A stretch of 5,152 nucleotides of DNA from Streptococcus parasanguinis. GTDB lineage: Bacteria > Bacillota > Bacilli > Lactobacillales > Streptococcaceae. Shown one piece after another: positions 1-5,056 of this stretch (position 1 is its first letter; each line of letters starts with the position of its first letter). The stretch is from the NCBI GenBank assembly GCA_018377375.1, contig JAGZZN010000089.1, forward strand, positions 1 through 5,152, written 5' to 3'. The translations under genes were made by a program, and so were the position numbers. Below the pieces are notes generated by a model. It did no database searches, was not told the DNA's origin, and saw only the letters and a list, made by a program, of their open reading frames with translations.

Positions 1-468
1 AAAGACCAAAAAGGTATTTACCCAACTTCAGCTAACTTCTCAACAGACTTGCACTCATTGGGTCAATTTATCCAAGAAGGAACTCGTATCATGTTTGAAA
101 CAGTTGTCCGTGTGGACAAACCACGTAAGAACGTGATCATCCCTACTTTGGAAGAAGACCTTGATGGACTTGGATACCTCCAAGGAAAAGACGTTGACTT
201 CGTAAACAAAAAAGCGACTGACGGTGTTCTTCTTGCCCACACTGACGGTGACGTGCCAAACATGTACGTGACTCTTCCTGAGCAAGATGCCTTCACTCTT
301 GGATACACTATCTACTTCTTCGAATTGGCCATCGCCCTTTCAGGTTACTTGAATGCGATCAACCCATTTGACCAACCAGGTGTTGAAGCTTACAAGAAAA
401 ATATGTTTGCCCTTCTTGGTAAACCAGGATTTGAAGAACTTGGAGCAGAACTCAACGCTCGTCTTTAA
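1..468 (+). CDS. pgi: Glucose-6-phosphate isomerase, C-terminal part (5' end outside window)
   Basis: This is the last 155 codons of phosphoglucose isomerase, the cytoplasmic glycolytic enzyme that interconverts glucose 6-phosphate and fructose 6-phosphate. The reading frame is open from base 1, so the gene is cut by the window edge. Streptococcal Pgi is about 450 residues, so roughly two thirds are missing. The fragment contains the conserved TSANFSTDLHSLGQ stretch near its start. It also contains the family signature F-D-Q-P-G-V-E-A-Y-K (codons about 367-396), whose lysine (394-396) is the expected catalytic residue of the C-terminal signature. The protein ends normally in LNARL and a TAA stop. 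An in-frame TTG at 49 lies inside the conserved core and is not a start. A strong terminator follows 9 bases later, so pgi is probably not co-transcribed with the genes downstream. The identification is by recognised family sequence. Confidence 0.97.
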   Translation, partial: KDQKGIYPTSANFSTDLHSLGQFIQEGTRIMFETVVRVDKPRKNVIIPTLEEDLDGLGYLQGKDVDFVNKKATDGVLLAHTDGDVPNMYVTLPEQDAFTLGYTIYFFELAIALSGYLNAINPFDQPGVEAYKKNMFALLGKPGFEELGAELNARL

Positions 469-477
469 TCAATAGAC

Positions 478-507
478 AAAACGATCTTGAAAAAGATCGT
501 TTTTTTA
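478..507 (+). terminator. Intrinsic terminator of pgi
   Basis: A perfect 8-bp stem (ACGATCTT 481-488 with AAGATCGT 493-500) closes a GAAA loop. It is extended by three A:T pairs (478-480 with 501-503) and runs into an unbroken T tract at 500-507. It starts 9 bases after the pgi stop. This is a textbook Rho-independent terminator. Confidence 0.93.
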
Positions 508-643
508 TTTGCTAAACAAACTCATATTTTTGTCCCCTGGAATTAATTATAAAAACACGATCTAGTTATGTTTCTCGATCATATGGTAATCTGATTGCGA
601 TTGTCACCCTTCGAAAGAAATTTTAATAGAAGTTTCTAAAAGG

Positions 644-662
644 TCCGATCTATCTCCGATCT
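644..662 (+). promoter_or_regulatory. Paired 8-bp direct repeat upstream of promoter (possible activator or repressor site)
   Basis: The octamer TCCGATCT occurs twice, at 644-651 and 655-662, with an 11-bp start-to-start distance, about one turn of the helix. The pair ends 23 bp before the proposed -35 box of the next gene. That is about -60 to -75 relative to the expected transcription start, where activators and response regulators often bind direct repeats. The repeat is seen directly. A regulatory role is inference, and no known streptococcal regulator consensus was recognised. Confidence 0.4.
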
Positions 663-685
663 TTTTCAGTCTAAACAGACAGGAG

Positions 686-714
686 TTGGTCCTTGCTTGG
701 TTTTATGTTATAGT
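686..714 (+). promoter_or_regulatory. SigA-type promoter with extended -10 for the first membrane-protein gene
   Basis: A weak -35 (TTGGTC, 686-691) and a good -10 (TATAGT, 709-714) are separated by 17 bp. A TG at 706-707, one base before the -10, makes it an extended -10 promoter, which compensates for the poor -35. The expected transcription start is near 721. That leaves a leader of about 24 bases holding the ribosome site AAGGAG (731-736), 8 bases before the ATG at 745. Confidence 0.75.
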
Positions 715-744
715 AGAAGAGAAGAATAAAAAGGAGAATTCGAA

Positions 745-1833
745 ATGTCCGAGAAAGATCAAGAACAATTTATGAAAGATACTCCCGTAGAGGGTGCGCC
801 TCAATTTGATGTGGCTGCGCCAGCCTTTGTCCCAAAAGAAGAAGCCGAAGACTTGGTCGTTCCAGAAGCTAGTGGCCTTTCAGTGACAGAGACGAAAGCA
901 ACGAAAGAAGAGGCAGACGAGCCAGCTATGTCAGAAACAGTGGAGCCTCCAAAGGTGGATGAAGTGACTGTTGGAGAACATCCGGATGTAGTTGCCGCTC
1001 CCCAACCGACTCCTCCATTCCAACCTGCGCCTCAAGCTCCTCAAAACATGGCAGCTGAGCCAGTTGGTCCGCAAACAGTGCCTGTTCCTGAGACACCTAT
1101 TCCACAAGCTCCTCTTTCTCCTGTTGGAAGACCGATGGATACTGCTGACAAGAAGGCGATTCGTTTTGCCCTTGGGATTTTAGTGGGTCTCCTTATCGGT
1201 GGTGTCAGTGGCTATTTGATTGGTCATGTTAACCCTAGTACGTCATCATCTAGAAAGCAGACTTCTTGGTCAGGCAACCAGTCTGGTTCGTCTTCCAATA
1301 TCGATTTGGATCAATTGACCGCAGAAGACGCGGAAGTTGATTTTAGCTGGAAACAGTCTGATATCGAGCAACTTCAGTTTTTAACAGGAAGTGATGCTGG
1401 GGAGACTCCTGAGGAAATGATTGAAGCTTATGGGAAAGCTAGCTCCGTTCAATTTGAAAGTGGAGAATTGAAATTATTTTGGGATGATAACTCTTATAAT
1501 AAAGAGGTCAAAGCGACTTACTCTAAGAAAGGGAAAGAATTCCAGCTTGTCAAATTTGAATTTAATCAATTTGGGAAAAATCTTACGGTTGAGGATAACT
1601 TTGCAGATGGGTTCAAGGTTGGAGATAGTGAAACCGGTGCTGGAGGGACCTCTTACAAAGAGCTTTTAGAAAAATACGGTGATGCAGTCAATCTGACGGT
1701 GAGTTTATCTGATGATTCAGACGAGATAGAATTGGTCATGGACTTCCAAAAGAAAAATGGGGACTACGTGGATTTGACCTTTATTCGCCAAGAAAATGGA
1801 GATTTTCTCTTGAGCAGTAAAGACAGCTACTAA
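745..1833 (+). CDS. Single-pass membrane protein with acidic/proline-rich cytoplasmic arm, glycine-zipper helix and two outside BamE-like repeats; function unknown
   Basis: I do not recognise a named family. Of the 362 residues, 1-80 are acidic (about 21 D/E against 6 K), and 80-130 have about 17 prolines in 51 positions, so this arm is probably disordered. A membrane helix at about 140-161 follows K136-K137-A-I-R, so the N-terminus should be inside. In the helix, glycines fall exactly every fourth residue (144, 148, 152, 156, 160). A Ser-rich linker (165-185) leads to an acidic outside region with two related motifs. These are G219-E-T...Y-G-K-A-S-S (229-234) and G301-T-S...Y-G-D (311-313), each with 11 residues between its two glycines. 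The same motifs recur in the next three genes, so these are distant paralogues. The motif resembles BamE/SmpA-like domains (inference). The start is clear: AAGGAG lies 8 bases before the ATG. The gene has its own promoter and terminator, so it can be expressed apart from the following three. Confidence 0.88.
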   Translation: MSEKDQEQFMKDTPVEGAPQFDVAAPAFVPKEEAEDLVVPEASGLSVTETKATKEEADEPAMSETVEPPKVDEVTVGEHPDVVAAPQPTPPFQPAPQAPQNMAAEPVGPQTVPVPETPIPQAPLSPVGRPMDTADKKAIRFALGILVGLLIGGVSGYLIGHVNPSTSSSRKQTSWSGNQSGSSSNIDLDQLTAEDAEVDFSWKQSDIEQLQFLTGSDAGETPEEMIEAYGKASSVQFESGELKLFWDDNSYNKEVKATYSKKGKEFQLVKFEFNQFGKNLTVEDNFADGFKVGDSETGAGGTSYKELLEKYGDAVNLTVSLSDDSDEIELVMDFQKKNGDYVDLTFIRQENGDFLLSSKDSY

Positions 1834-1848
1834 ATCACTGAATAAAAG

Positions 1849-1871
1849 AAAGAGGCAAGCGCCTCTTTTTT
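1849..1871 (+). terminator. Intrinsic terminator after the first membrane-protein gene
   Basis: An 8-bp stem, AAAGAGGC (1849-1856) with GCCTCTTT (1861-1868), encloses the loop AAGC and is followed by T's to 1871. It begins 15 bases after the stop codon at 1833. The T run is only six long and partly used in the stem, so some read-through into the next three genes is possible. Confidence 0.85.
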
Positions 1872-1881
1872 GGGATAAGAC

Positions 1882-1910
1882 GAGACAAATACGCTAATTT
1901 TCTATACAAT
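1882..1910 (+). promoter_or_regulatory. SigA-type promoter for the three-gene operon
   Basis: A -35-like GAGACA (1882-1887, four of six matches to TTGACA) and a -10 TACAAT (1905-1910, five of six) are 17 bp apart. They sit just after the preceding terminator and about 40 bases before the first start codon. Together with that terminator, this makes genes 2 to 4 a separate transcription unit. Confidence 0.6.
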
Positions 1911-1937
1911 AGAAAGAGTTTGAATAGAAAGAGCATG

Positions 1938-1942
1938 AAGGA
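1938..1942 (+). promoter_or_regulatory. Ribosome binding site that decides the start of gene 2
   Basis: AAGGA lies 8 bases before the ATG at 1951. The in-frame ATG at 1942 overlaps this site and has no usable site of its own, so 1951 is the better start. Confidence 0.65.
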
Positions 1943-1950
1943 TGGAAGAA

Positions 1951-2649
1951 ATGAAACAGTGGATAGATCGTCATAAGCGGATCCTCCAAAAAGCTGCAAG
2001 TGCTTTGCTGGCTTTTATGGTTGGTGTTTGCTTGGTGTTTATGATTCATCCAGTGAAAACCTTGCCCAAAGATCGCTTGTTGAGTTTGTCTCGCATGCAA
2101 GCAGACAGCCAGCGATTTGTCGCGTCTTCTTCCAAAGAGCCGGCTTTAGAAGACTTGTTGTCATTGGAGCTTGTAAGGGAAGAAGGGAAGACACAAAAAA
2201 ATTGGGTGGCTTTGTCTGCATTCGTCAAAAAATTTGGAAAAGCAGCGAGTTTTACACAAGAAGATACGAGTTTTGGAGCGCAAGTCCAGCTAGGCTATGG
2301 GACTCCTGTGCAAGGGATTCATCCTTATACCATAGAATTTCAAAAGCAGGATGATACCTTTTATTTGAACTCGATTCAAAGCTTTTCACCCAAGTCGGCT
2401 CACTATCAGAGCAAAAAGAACTTAAAACTGGCAGATTTTACAGGCTATCAGACGCTAGATGGAAAAAAGGAAAAGGGAACAGCGGTAGAAGATGTTTTGA
2501 AAAAATCAGGTCTTCCCAATTCTCTTAGTTTGACCTCTGAAAAGGACAAGCAAGTCCTAGCCCTGTCTTATCAGGTGACAGATGGACTGGTCTCTTTAAC
2601 CTTTGAACGAGACCAGACTGGTCAGTATCGTTTGACGAAGAAGGGGTGA
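1951..2649 (+). CDS. Single-pass membrane protein with two outside BamE-like repeats; function unknown (operon gene 1 of 3)
   Basis: Function is not recognised. From the ATG at 1951 the protein has 232 residues. It has a short basic inside end (M-K-Q-W-I-D-R-H-K-R), a membrane helix at about 15-33 and an outside region rich in lysine. This region carries the two motifs shared with the neighbours: F-G-K-A-A-S at about 95-100, and G-T-x(9)-G-L-P starting at residue 176. A closing S-Y-Q-V...V-S-L-T-F strand pattern follows. The N-terminus aligns without gaps to that of the next gene (M-K-Q-W-I-D-R against M-I-E-W-M-K-K), which also supports this start. An alternative ATG at 1942 would add three residues. 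The cysteine in the helix (residue 27) does not sit in a lipobox, so this is not a lipoprotein. The next gene begins 5 bases after the stop, or overlaps it by 4 if the GTG at 2646 is used, so translation is probably coupled. Confidence 0.85.
   Translation: MKQWIDRHKRILQKAASALLAFMVGVCLVFMIHPVKTLPKDRLLSLSRMQADSQRFVASSSKEPALEDLLSLELVREEGKTQKNWVALSAFVKKFGKAASFTQEDTSFGAQVQLGYGTPVQGIHPYTIEFQKQDDTFYLNSIQSFSPKSAHYQSKKNLKLADFTGYQTLDGKKEKGTAVEDVLKKSGLPNSLSLTSEKDKQVLALSYQVTDGLVSLTFERDQTGQYRLTKKG
2641..2649 (+). promoter_or_regulatory. Ribosome binding site overlapping a stop codon (couples operon genes 1 and 2)
   Basis: AAGGGGTGA resembles the full anti-16S complement AAGGAGGTGA and includes the TGA stop of the upstream gene (2647-2649). 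It is well placed for the ATG at 2655. It also contains the alternative GTG start at 2646, which would lie inside its own ribosome site and is therefore less likely. Confidence 0.65.
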
Positions 2650-2654
2650 AGCAG

Positions 2655-3344
2655 ATGATCGAGTGGATGAAAAAGAATCGAAAAGAGCTCTTGCTGCCGT
2701 TTTTGTGTTTTGTTTTAGGGCTCTTACTTGCGATTGCAAGCATCCAGGTGCAGGAGCAAGGAACCGATACCAAGGAGGACCAAACACTGACTCATTTCCA
2801 GCCAAAGTATTACAAGAATTTGGTCAGCAAGGAACAAGAAATCAAGCAGTTTAAATGGACCATCGAAGCTGTGGCGAATTTAAAAGTTCGTCTCAAGCAG
2901 AGTCAGCAACCAGGAACTCGCTTGGAAACAGTTGTGACGGAATGGGGAAAAGCCCAAAAAGTTCGCTACACAAAGACAGCTCAAGGAGATAAAATGGTTC
3001 TCGTCTTGACTTATGCAGCTAAGCAAACCGATCAGGGTAAGAAAAGTGTGACCTTGTGGTTTGAACAGGAAAAAGACCAGGGGTATCGCTTGATGATGGT
3101 GGATGCGACGAATTTGTTGGACGCAAAAGAGAAGACAAGCAGTGAGAAAGAAATCACTACTGAAAAAGAGAAAAAAGGTACAGAATTCGCCCAGCTCATT
3201 AAGCAACTTGGAAATCCTCAGCGCTTGGTCTGGGGGGAAATGCCAGATGGCGGAATGGGCTATCGCGCGACTTACCAGGTGCCAGGGCAGCCAGAAGTGG
3301 TGATGGAATTCAAGAAAAAAGCCAAGAAATTGGTGTTGGTATAA
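2655..3344 (+). CDS. Single-pass membrane or secreted protein with two outside BamE-like repeats; function unknown (operon gene 2 of 3)
   Basis: Function is not recognised. From the ATG at 2655 it has 229 residues: a short basic inside end (M-I-E-W-M-K-K-N-R-K), then a hydrophobic helix at about 12-30. The helix ends in A-I-A-S, which could be a signal peptidase I site, so a released form cannot be excluded. The outside part is lysine-rich (net about +8 by hand count). Motif copy 1 is G-T-x(9)-G-K-A, beginning at residue 87. Copy 2 is G-T-x(9)-G-N-P, beginning at residue 175. A charged K/E stretch (about 158-174) joins them. Copy 1 here has the same GT and 11-residue spacing as copy 2, which shows that the two halves are related. 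An in-frame GTG at 2646 (three residues longer, overlapping the previous stop) is the alternative start. The ATG fits both the ribosome site and the paralogue alignment better. The next gene follows after 14 bases. Confidence 0.85.
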   Translation: MIEWMKKNRKELLLPFLCFVLGLLLAIASIQVQEQGTDTKEDQTLTHFQPKYYKNLVSKEQEIKQFKWTIEAVANLKVRLKQSQQPGTRLETVVTEWGKAQKVRYTKTAQGDKMVLVLTYAAKQTDQGKKSVTLWFEQEKDQGYRLMMVDATNLLDAKEKTSSEKEITTEKEKKGTEFAQLIKQLGNPQRLVWGEMPDGGMGYRATYQVPGQPEVVMEFKKKAKKLVLV

Positions 3345-3345
3345 G

Positions 3346-3352
3346 AAAGGAG
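3346..3352 (+). promoter_or_regulatory. Strong ribosome binding site supporting a TTG start
   Basis: AAAGGAG lies 6 bases before the TTG at 3359. No ATG or GTG is placed near it in that frame, so the rare start codon is accepted. Confidence 0.75.
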
Positions 3353-3358
3353 ACATCA

Positions 3359-4279
3359 TTGGACGATCAACGGACAGATATCAAGGCAGCTTCCTCTCAC
3401 CAGGGTGGGAGTCGCTTGATTTCAGAAGCCGATCTGGCTTCAATAGGGGGAGGCGGGCATTCAGAACCAAGACAACCTGTACTAGACTCCCAATCGGATA
3501 GGACGAAAACCTACTCTCCTTCCTCTAAGAGTGAAGGGTCTTCGCTGGCAGCCTTTTTTGGTTTATTGGCCATGCTGGGATTATTTGCCTATCTGGCTTC
3601 AGGAGGTATCCATAGCGAGGAACATCCTTCTTCTACTACTAGTGAATACGGAAGCACTGGCTTGTCTTATGGGACCAGAAAGGAAACCTTGAAGAGTGGT
3701 ACGAGTACCCTGATTGCTCCGGAGGGGGAATTTCAGTTTCAAGTGACCTATGAGAAGGCCATTTCCCTGATTCCTGGTTTAAGTGAGGGGGATCAAGGTC
3801 GTCATTATTCAACTTCTCTGTCTCCACAGGAAGTGGTAGCTGTACTGGGGAAGGCTAGCAGTGGAGAAGAAACCTACCAAGAAGGTGGTGTCAGTCCTTT
3901 TATGACACAATTGGAGTATCAGTCTGAAGGCTCTCCTTCTTCCGTAACAGTTTTACTTTCAAATATTGGTGTTGATCGTTTATCTTCTCTTGATTTTAAA
4001 AACTTAAACAGTGAGCGATTAGCCAATAAAAATGGTAGCTTAAACAGAGAAGATTTTGCCAATATGAAAATAGGAACCAGCTATTCAGATCTTGTGAATA
4101 CAGTAGGAATTCCTAGCAGTGTTTCTTGGTCGAGTATGATGGGTTCAGAGTCCTTCTTAACCTTTTACTATAAGCTTTCTGATTCGCGCTCCGTCATTAT
4201 TCACTTTGGCAGCAATCGTACCATCAGTGAAATCAAGGGTCTAGAAGATCCAGCGACATCAACTTCCACGTCGCCTTAG
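3359..4279 (+). CDS. Single-pass membrane protein with Gly/Ser-rich N-terminus and two outside BamE-like repeats; function unknown, TTG start (operon gene 3 of 3)
   Basis: Function is not recognised. The 306-residue protein starts at TTG (M-D-D-Q-R-T) behind a strong ribosome site. Residues 1-60 are polar, with a G-G-G-G run at 30-33. A membrane helix at about 63-81 is followed by an acidic flank (H-S-E-E-H), so the N-terminus is probably inside. The outside part is Ser-rich and acidic. Motif copy 1 is L-G-K-A-S-S (163-168), the same GKASS core as in the first protein of the window. Copy 2 is G239-T-S-Y...G250-I-P, ending in F-Y-Y-K-L...V-I-I-H-F. The end is a low-complexity Thr/Ser/Pro tail. 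Base composition changes within the gene, from about 54% GC in the first 120 bases to about 31% at 3961-4080, the stretch between the two repeats. No terminator separates it from dapD, so read-through is likely. Confidence 0.86.
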   Translation: MDDQRTDIKAASSHQGGSRLISEADLASIGGGGHSEPRQPVLDSQSDRTKTYSPSSKSEGSSLAAFFGLLAMLGLFAYLASGGIHSEEHPSSTTSEYGSTGLSYGTRKETLKSGTSTLIAPEGEFQFQVTYEKAISLIPGLSEGDQGRHYSTSLSPQEVVAVLGKASSGEETYQEGGVSPFMTQLEYQSEGSPSSVTVLLSNIGVDRLSSLDFKNLNSERLANKNGSLNREDFANMKIGTSYSDLVNTVGIPSSVSWSSMMGSESFLTFYYKLSDSRSVIIHFGSNRTISEIKGLEDPATSTSTSP

Positions 4280-4280
4280 G

Positions 4281-4309
4281 TGTTCATCTCACTAGGATTG
4301 TGGTATAAT
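4281..4309 (+). promoter_or_regulatory. Extended -10 promoter of dapD
   Basis: A perfect TATAAT (4304-4309) has TG at 4301-4302, one base upstream, which makes an extended -10. The -35 region 17 bp before it is poor (TGTTCA, 4281-4286). The promoter starts two bases after the preceding stop codon, and transcription is expected near 4316. Confidence 0.8.
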
Positions 4310-4333
4310 ATGGATACTTTTAATTGAAATGAA

Positions 4334-4339
4334 TGGAGA
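4334..4339 (+). promoter_or_regulatory. Ribosome binding site that decides the dapD start
   Basis: TGGAGA lies 5 bases before the ATG at 4345. The upstream in-frame ATG at 4333 overlaps this site and has none of its own, so the longer 236-residue form is unlikely. Confidence 0.75.
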
Positions 4340-4344
4340 ATCTC

Positions 4345-5043
4345 ATGACTGCACAAAAAATGTCTGCTCAAGAAATTATCGCTTTTATCGGGAATGCAGA
4401 AAAGAAAACAAATGTGAAAGTAACCTTTGAAGGGGAATTGGCAACAGCTGTTCCTGCTTATGTTACCAAGCTTGGCAATGTTTTGTTTGGTGACTGGAAA
4501 GATATCGAGCCCCTTCTTGTTAACTTGACTGAAAACAAGGATTATGTGGTAGAACAAGATGGCCGTAACTCAGCTGTCCCATTACTGGATAAACGCTACC
4601 TAAATGCGCGGATTGAACCAGGCGCTATTATCCGTGACCAAGTAACCATCGAAGACAATGCGGTTGTCATGATGGGTGCTGTCATCAATATCGGTGCTGA
4701 AATCGGTGCAGGAACCATGATTGATATGGGAGCTATCCTTGGTGGTCGTGCTACTGTTGGTAAAAACAGCCATATCGGTGCGGGTGCCGTTCTTGCGGGA
4801 GTCATTGAGCCAGCTTCTGCTGAGCCTGTTCGGATCGGTGACAATGTCTTGGTCGGTGCCAACGCTGTTGTGATTGAAGGAGTTCAAGTTGGAAACGGTT
4901 CAGTCGTTGCCGCTGGAGCGATCGTTACTCAAGATGTCCCTGAAAATGTGGTTGTAGCTGGTGTCCCAGCTCGCATCATCAAGGAAATTGACGAAAAAAC
5001 ACAACAAAAAACAGCCTTGGAAGACGCTTTGCGTAATTTGTAA
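4345..5043 (+). CDS. dapD: 2,3,4,5-tetrahydropyridine-2,6-dicarboxylate N-acetyltransferase (DapD/DapH)
   Basis: This cytoplasmic enzyme transfers an acetyl group from acetyl-CoA to tetrahydrodipicolinate, in the acetyl branch of the diaminopimelate/lysine pathway. In streptococci this supplies lysine for protein and for the peptidoglycan stem peptide. The sequence closely matches the streptococcal family as I remember it, and the 232-residue length is what I expect. Residues about 1-85 form the N-terminal domain typical of this acetyltransferase group. Residues about 89-205 are hexapeptide repeats of a left-handed beta-helix (for example A-R-I-E-P-G, V-V-M-M-G-A, G-A-E-I-G-A-G, N-S-H-I-G-A-G). 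A C-terminal helix follows (K-E-I-D...A-L-E-D-A-L). HAMAP-style naming would be dapH. The start at ATG 4345 (M-T-A-Q-K) is chosen over ATG 4333 by the ribosome site and by the usual family N-terminus. The gene has its own extended -10 promoter. The partner deacetylase gene (dapL/hippurate-hydrolase-like), often next in streptococci, would lie beyond the window. Confidence 0.96.
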   Translation: MTAQKMSAQEIIAFIGNAEKKTNVKVTFEGELATAVPAYVTKLGNVLFGDWKDIEPLLVNLTENKDYVVEQDGRNSAVPLLDKRYLNARIEPGAIIRDQVTIEDNAVVMMGAVINIGAEIGAGTMIDMGAILGGRATVGKNSHIGAGAVLAGVIEPASAEPVRIGDNVLVGANAVVIEGVQVGNGSVVAAGAIVTQDVPENVVVAGVPARIIKEIDEKTQQKTALEDALRNL

Positions 5044-5056
5044 GATAGAAATTAGA

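Noticed and set aside
55..308. Open frames on the - strand opposite pgi
   Set aside because: They lie wholly within the conserved Pgi coding sequence and encode nothing recognisable; they are shadows of the real gene.
568..594. Short ORF from the ATG at 568
   Set aside because: Only eight codons, no ribosome site and no sign of a leader-peptide arrangement.
592..606. Possible CcpA (cre) site
   Set aside because: TGATTGCGATTGTCA has the TG...CG core, but about four mismatches to the cre consensus and poor symmetry.
601..629. Second promoter TTGTCA with TTTAAT or TAATAG
   Set aside because: The -35 is good, but the best -10 is at only 15 bp and the one at 17 bp matches three of six. The promoter at 686-714 is far better placed.
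693..714. TTGCTT as the -35 of the first membrane-protein gene
   Set aside because: It looks closer to consensus, but is only 10 bp from the -10. TTGGTC at 686 gives the right 17 bp.
469..744. Non-coding RNA or riboswitch in the pgi downstream region
   Set aside because: Apart from the pgi terminator, only weak 4 to 5-bp foldbacks such as GTCT/AGAC at 669-680 are present, and no known riboswitch core was recognised.
2028..2354. 108-codon + strand frame inside operon gene 1
   Set aside because: It is out of frame with a gene supported by paralogue motifs, has no ribosome site at its start and contains no recognisable domain.
1951..2740. Lipoprotein assignment for operon genes 1 and 2
   Set aside because: Both have a cysteine in the hydrophobic helix, but the residues before it (V-G-V-C and P-F-L-C) do not form a lipobox.
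2880..3359. 159-codon - strand frame opposite operon gene 2
   Set aside because: It is the longest antisense frame, but its composition (Phe, His, Leu, Cys-rich) is what the reverse of a Lys/Glu-rich gene gives. The + strand gene has a ribosome site, motifs and operon fit.
4596..4887. Two overlapping - strand frames opposite dapD
   Set aside because: They mirror the repetitive hexapeptide coding sequence, giving Pro/Ile/Ala or His/Asp-rich nonsense. No start context was found.
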